The position numbers were made by a program, and so were the translations under genes. The notes under the pieces were generated by a model. The model saw only the letters and a list, made by a program, of their open reading frames with translations, ran no database searches and was not told where the DNA came from. From contig URYA01000104.1 in NCBI GenBank assembly GCA_900551975.1, positions 1-6,054 on the forward strand: a DNA stretch of 6,054 bases, written 5' to 3'. Shown piece after piece: positions 5,980-6,054 of the stretch. The DNA is from an uncultured Collinsella sp. (GTDB lineage Bacteria; Actinomycetota; Coriobacteriia; Coriobacteriales; Coriobacteriaceae). Position 1 is the stretch's first letter; each line of letters opens with the position of its first letter.

Positions 5980-5999
5980 CGACGTCACAAATCAACGAC

Positions 6000-6037
6000 A
6001 GCGGCCCTGCATCTCACGGGAGATGCAGGGCCGCTTT
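6000..6037 (+). terminator. Strong hairpin terminator after kup
   Basis: A perfect 16-bp GC-rich stem (6000-6015 with 6020-6035) encloses the tetraloop ACGG and begins 20 bases after the kup TAG stop. The T-tract that follows is short (TTT, then GCATT). The stem is strong enough that intrinsic termination is still the best reading. Confidence 0.8.
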
Positions 6038-6054
6038 GCATTGCAGTAAAGCTA

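Noticed and set aside
4294..5988. A 564-codon open frame on the minus strand antisense to kup
   Set aside because: It mirrors kup codon by codon in a high-GC gene, has no recognisable domain or ribosome binding site, and its composition (rich in His, Glu, Gln, Gly, Val) is typical of an antisense shadow.

Overview
The window looks like ordinary chromosome from a high-GC anaerobic actinobacterium, most likely of the Coriobacteriia and possibly Collinsella-like. That placement is inferred from GC-rich third codon positions, GTG starts behind strong AAGGAGG-type ribosome binding sites, and the style of the proteins. It was not checked against any database. There are four complete protein genes and no RNA gene, insertion sequence, CRISPR array or prophage.

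Layout. From 39 to 1559 (minus strand) lies an alanine aminotransferase of the AlaA/YfbQ type with a Cro/CI (XRE) helix-turn-helix domain fused to its N-terminus. Its upstream region (1560-1721) holds a perfect inverted repeat and further copies of the same half-site, placed at intervals close to whole DNA turns. From 1722 to 2579 (minus) is a LysR-type regulator. It is divergent from an EamA/DMT-family ten-helix transporter at 2698-3609 (plus), and the 118-bp gap between them carries a T-N11-A LysR-type dyad. From 3766 to 5979 (plus) is a Kup-family potassium transporter with an acidic C-terminal tail. It is followed by a strong hairpin terminator at the right edge. The 156-bp gap before kup holds a near-perfect 24-bp palindrome and an imperfect direct repeat.

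How the genes may work together. The LysR gene and EamA gene form a classic divergent regulator/target pair. The aminotransferase probably interconverts pyruvate plus glutamate with alanine plus 2-oxoglutarate, and its DNA-binding domain probably acts on the repeats just upstream, so the enzyme may control its own synthesis. Kup appears to be a separate potassium-uptake unit. No functional link between Kup and the other genes can be shown from the sequence.

The most interesting item is the XRE-AlaA fusion with its phased operator-like array and an internal, well-formed ribosome binding site plus ATG exactly at the domain junction. That site would yield a free 405-residue AlaA besides the fused form. 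It resembles MocR/GabR regulators in concept (DNA-binding domain plus aminotransferase fold), but is built from a different DNA-binding family and keeps an apparently complete active site.
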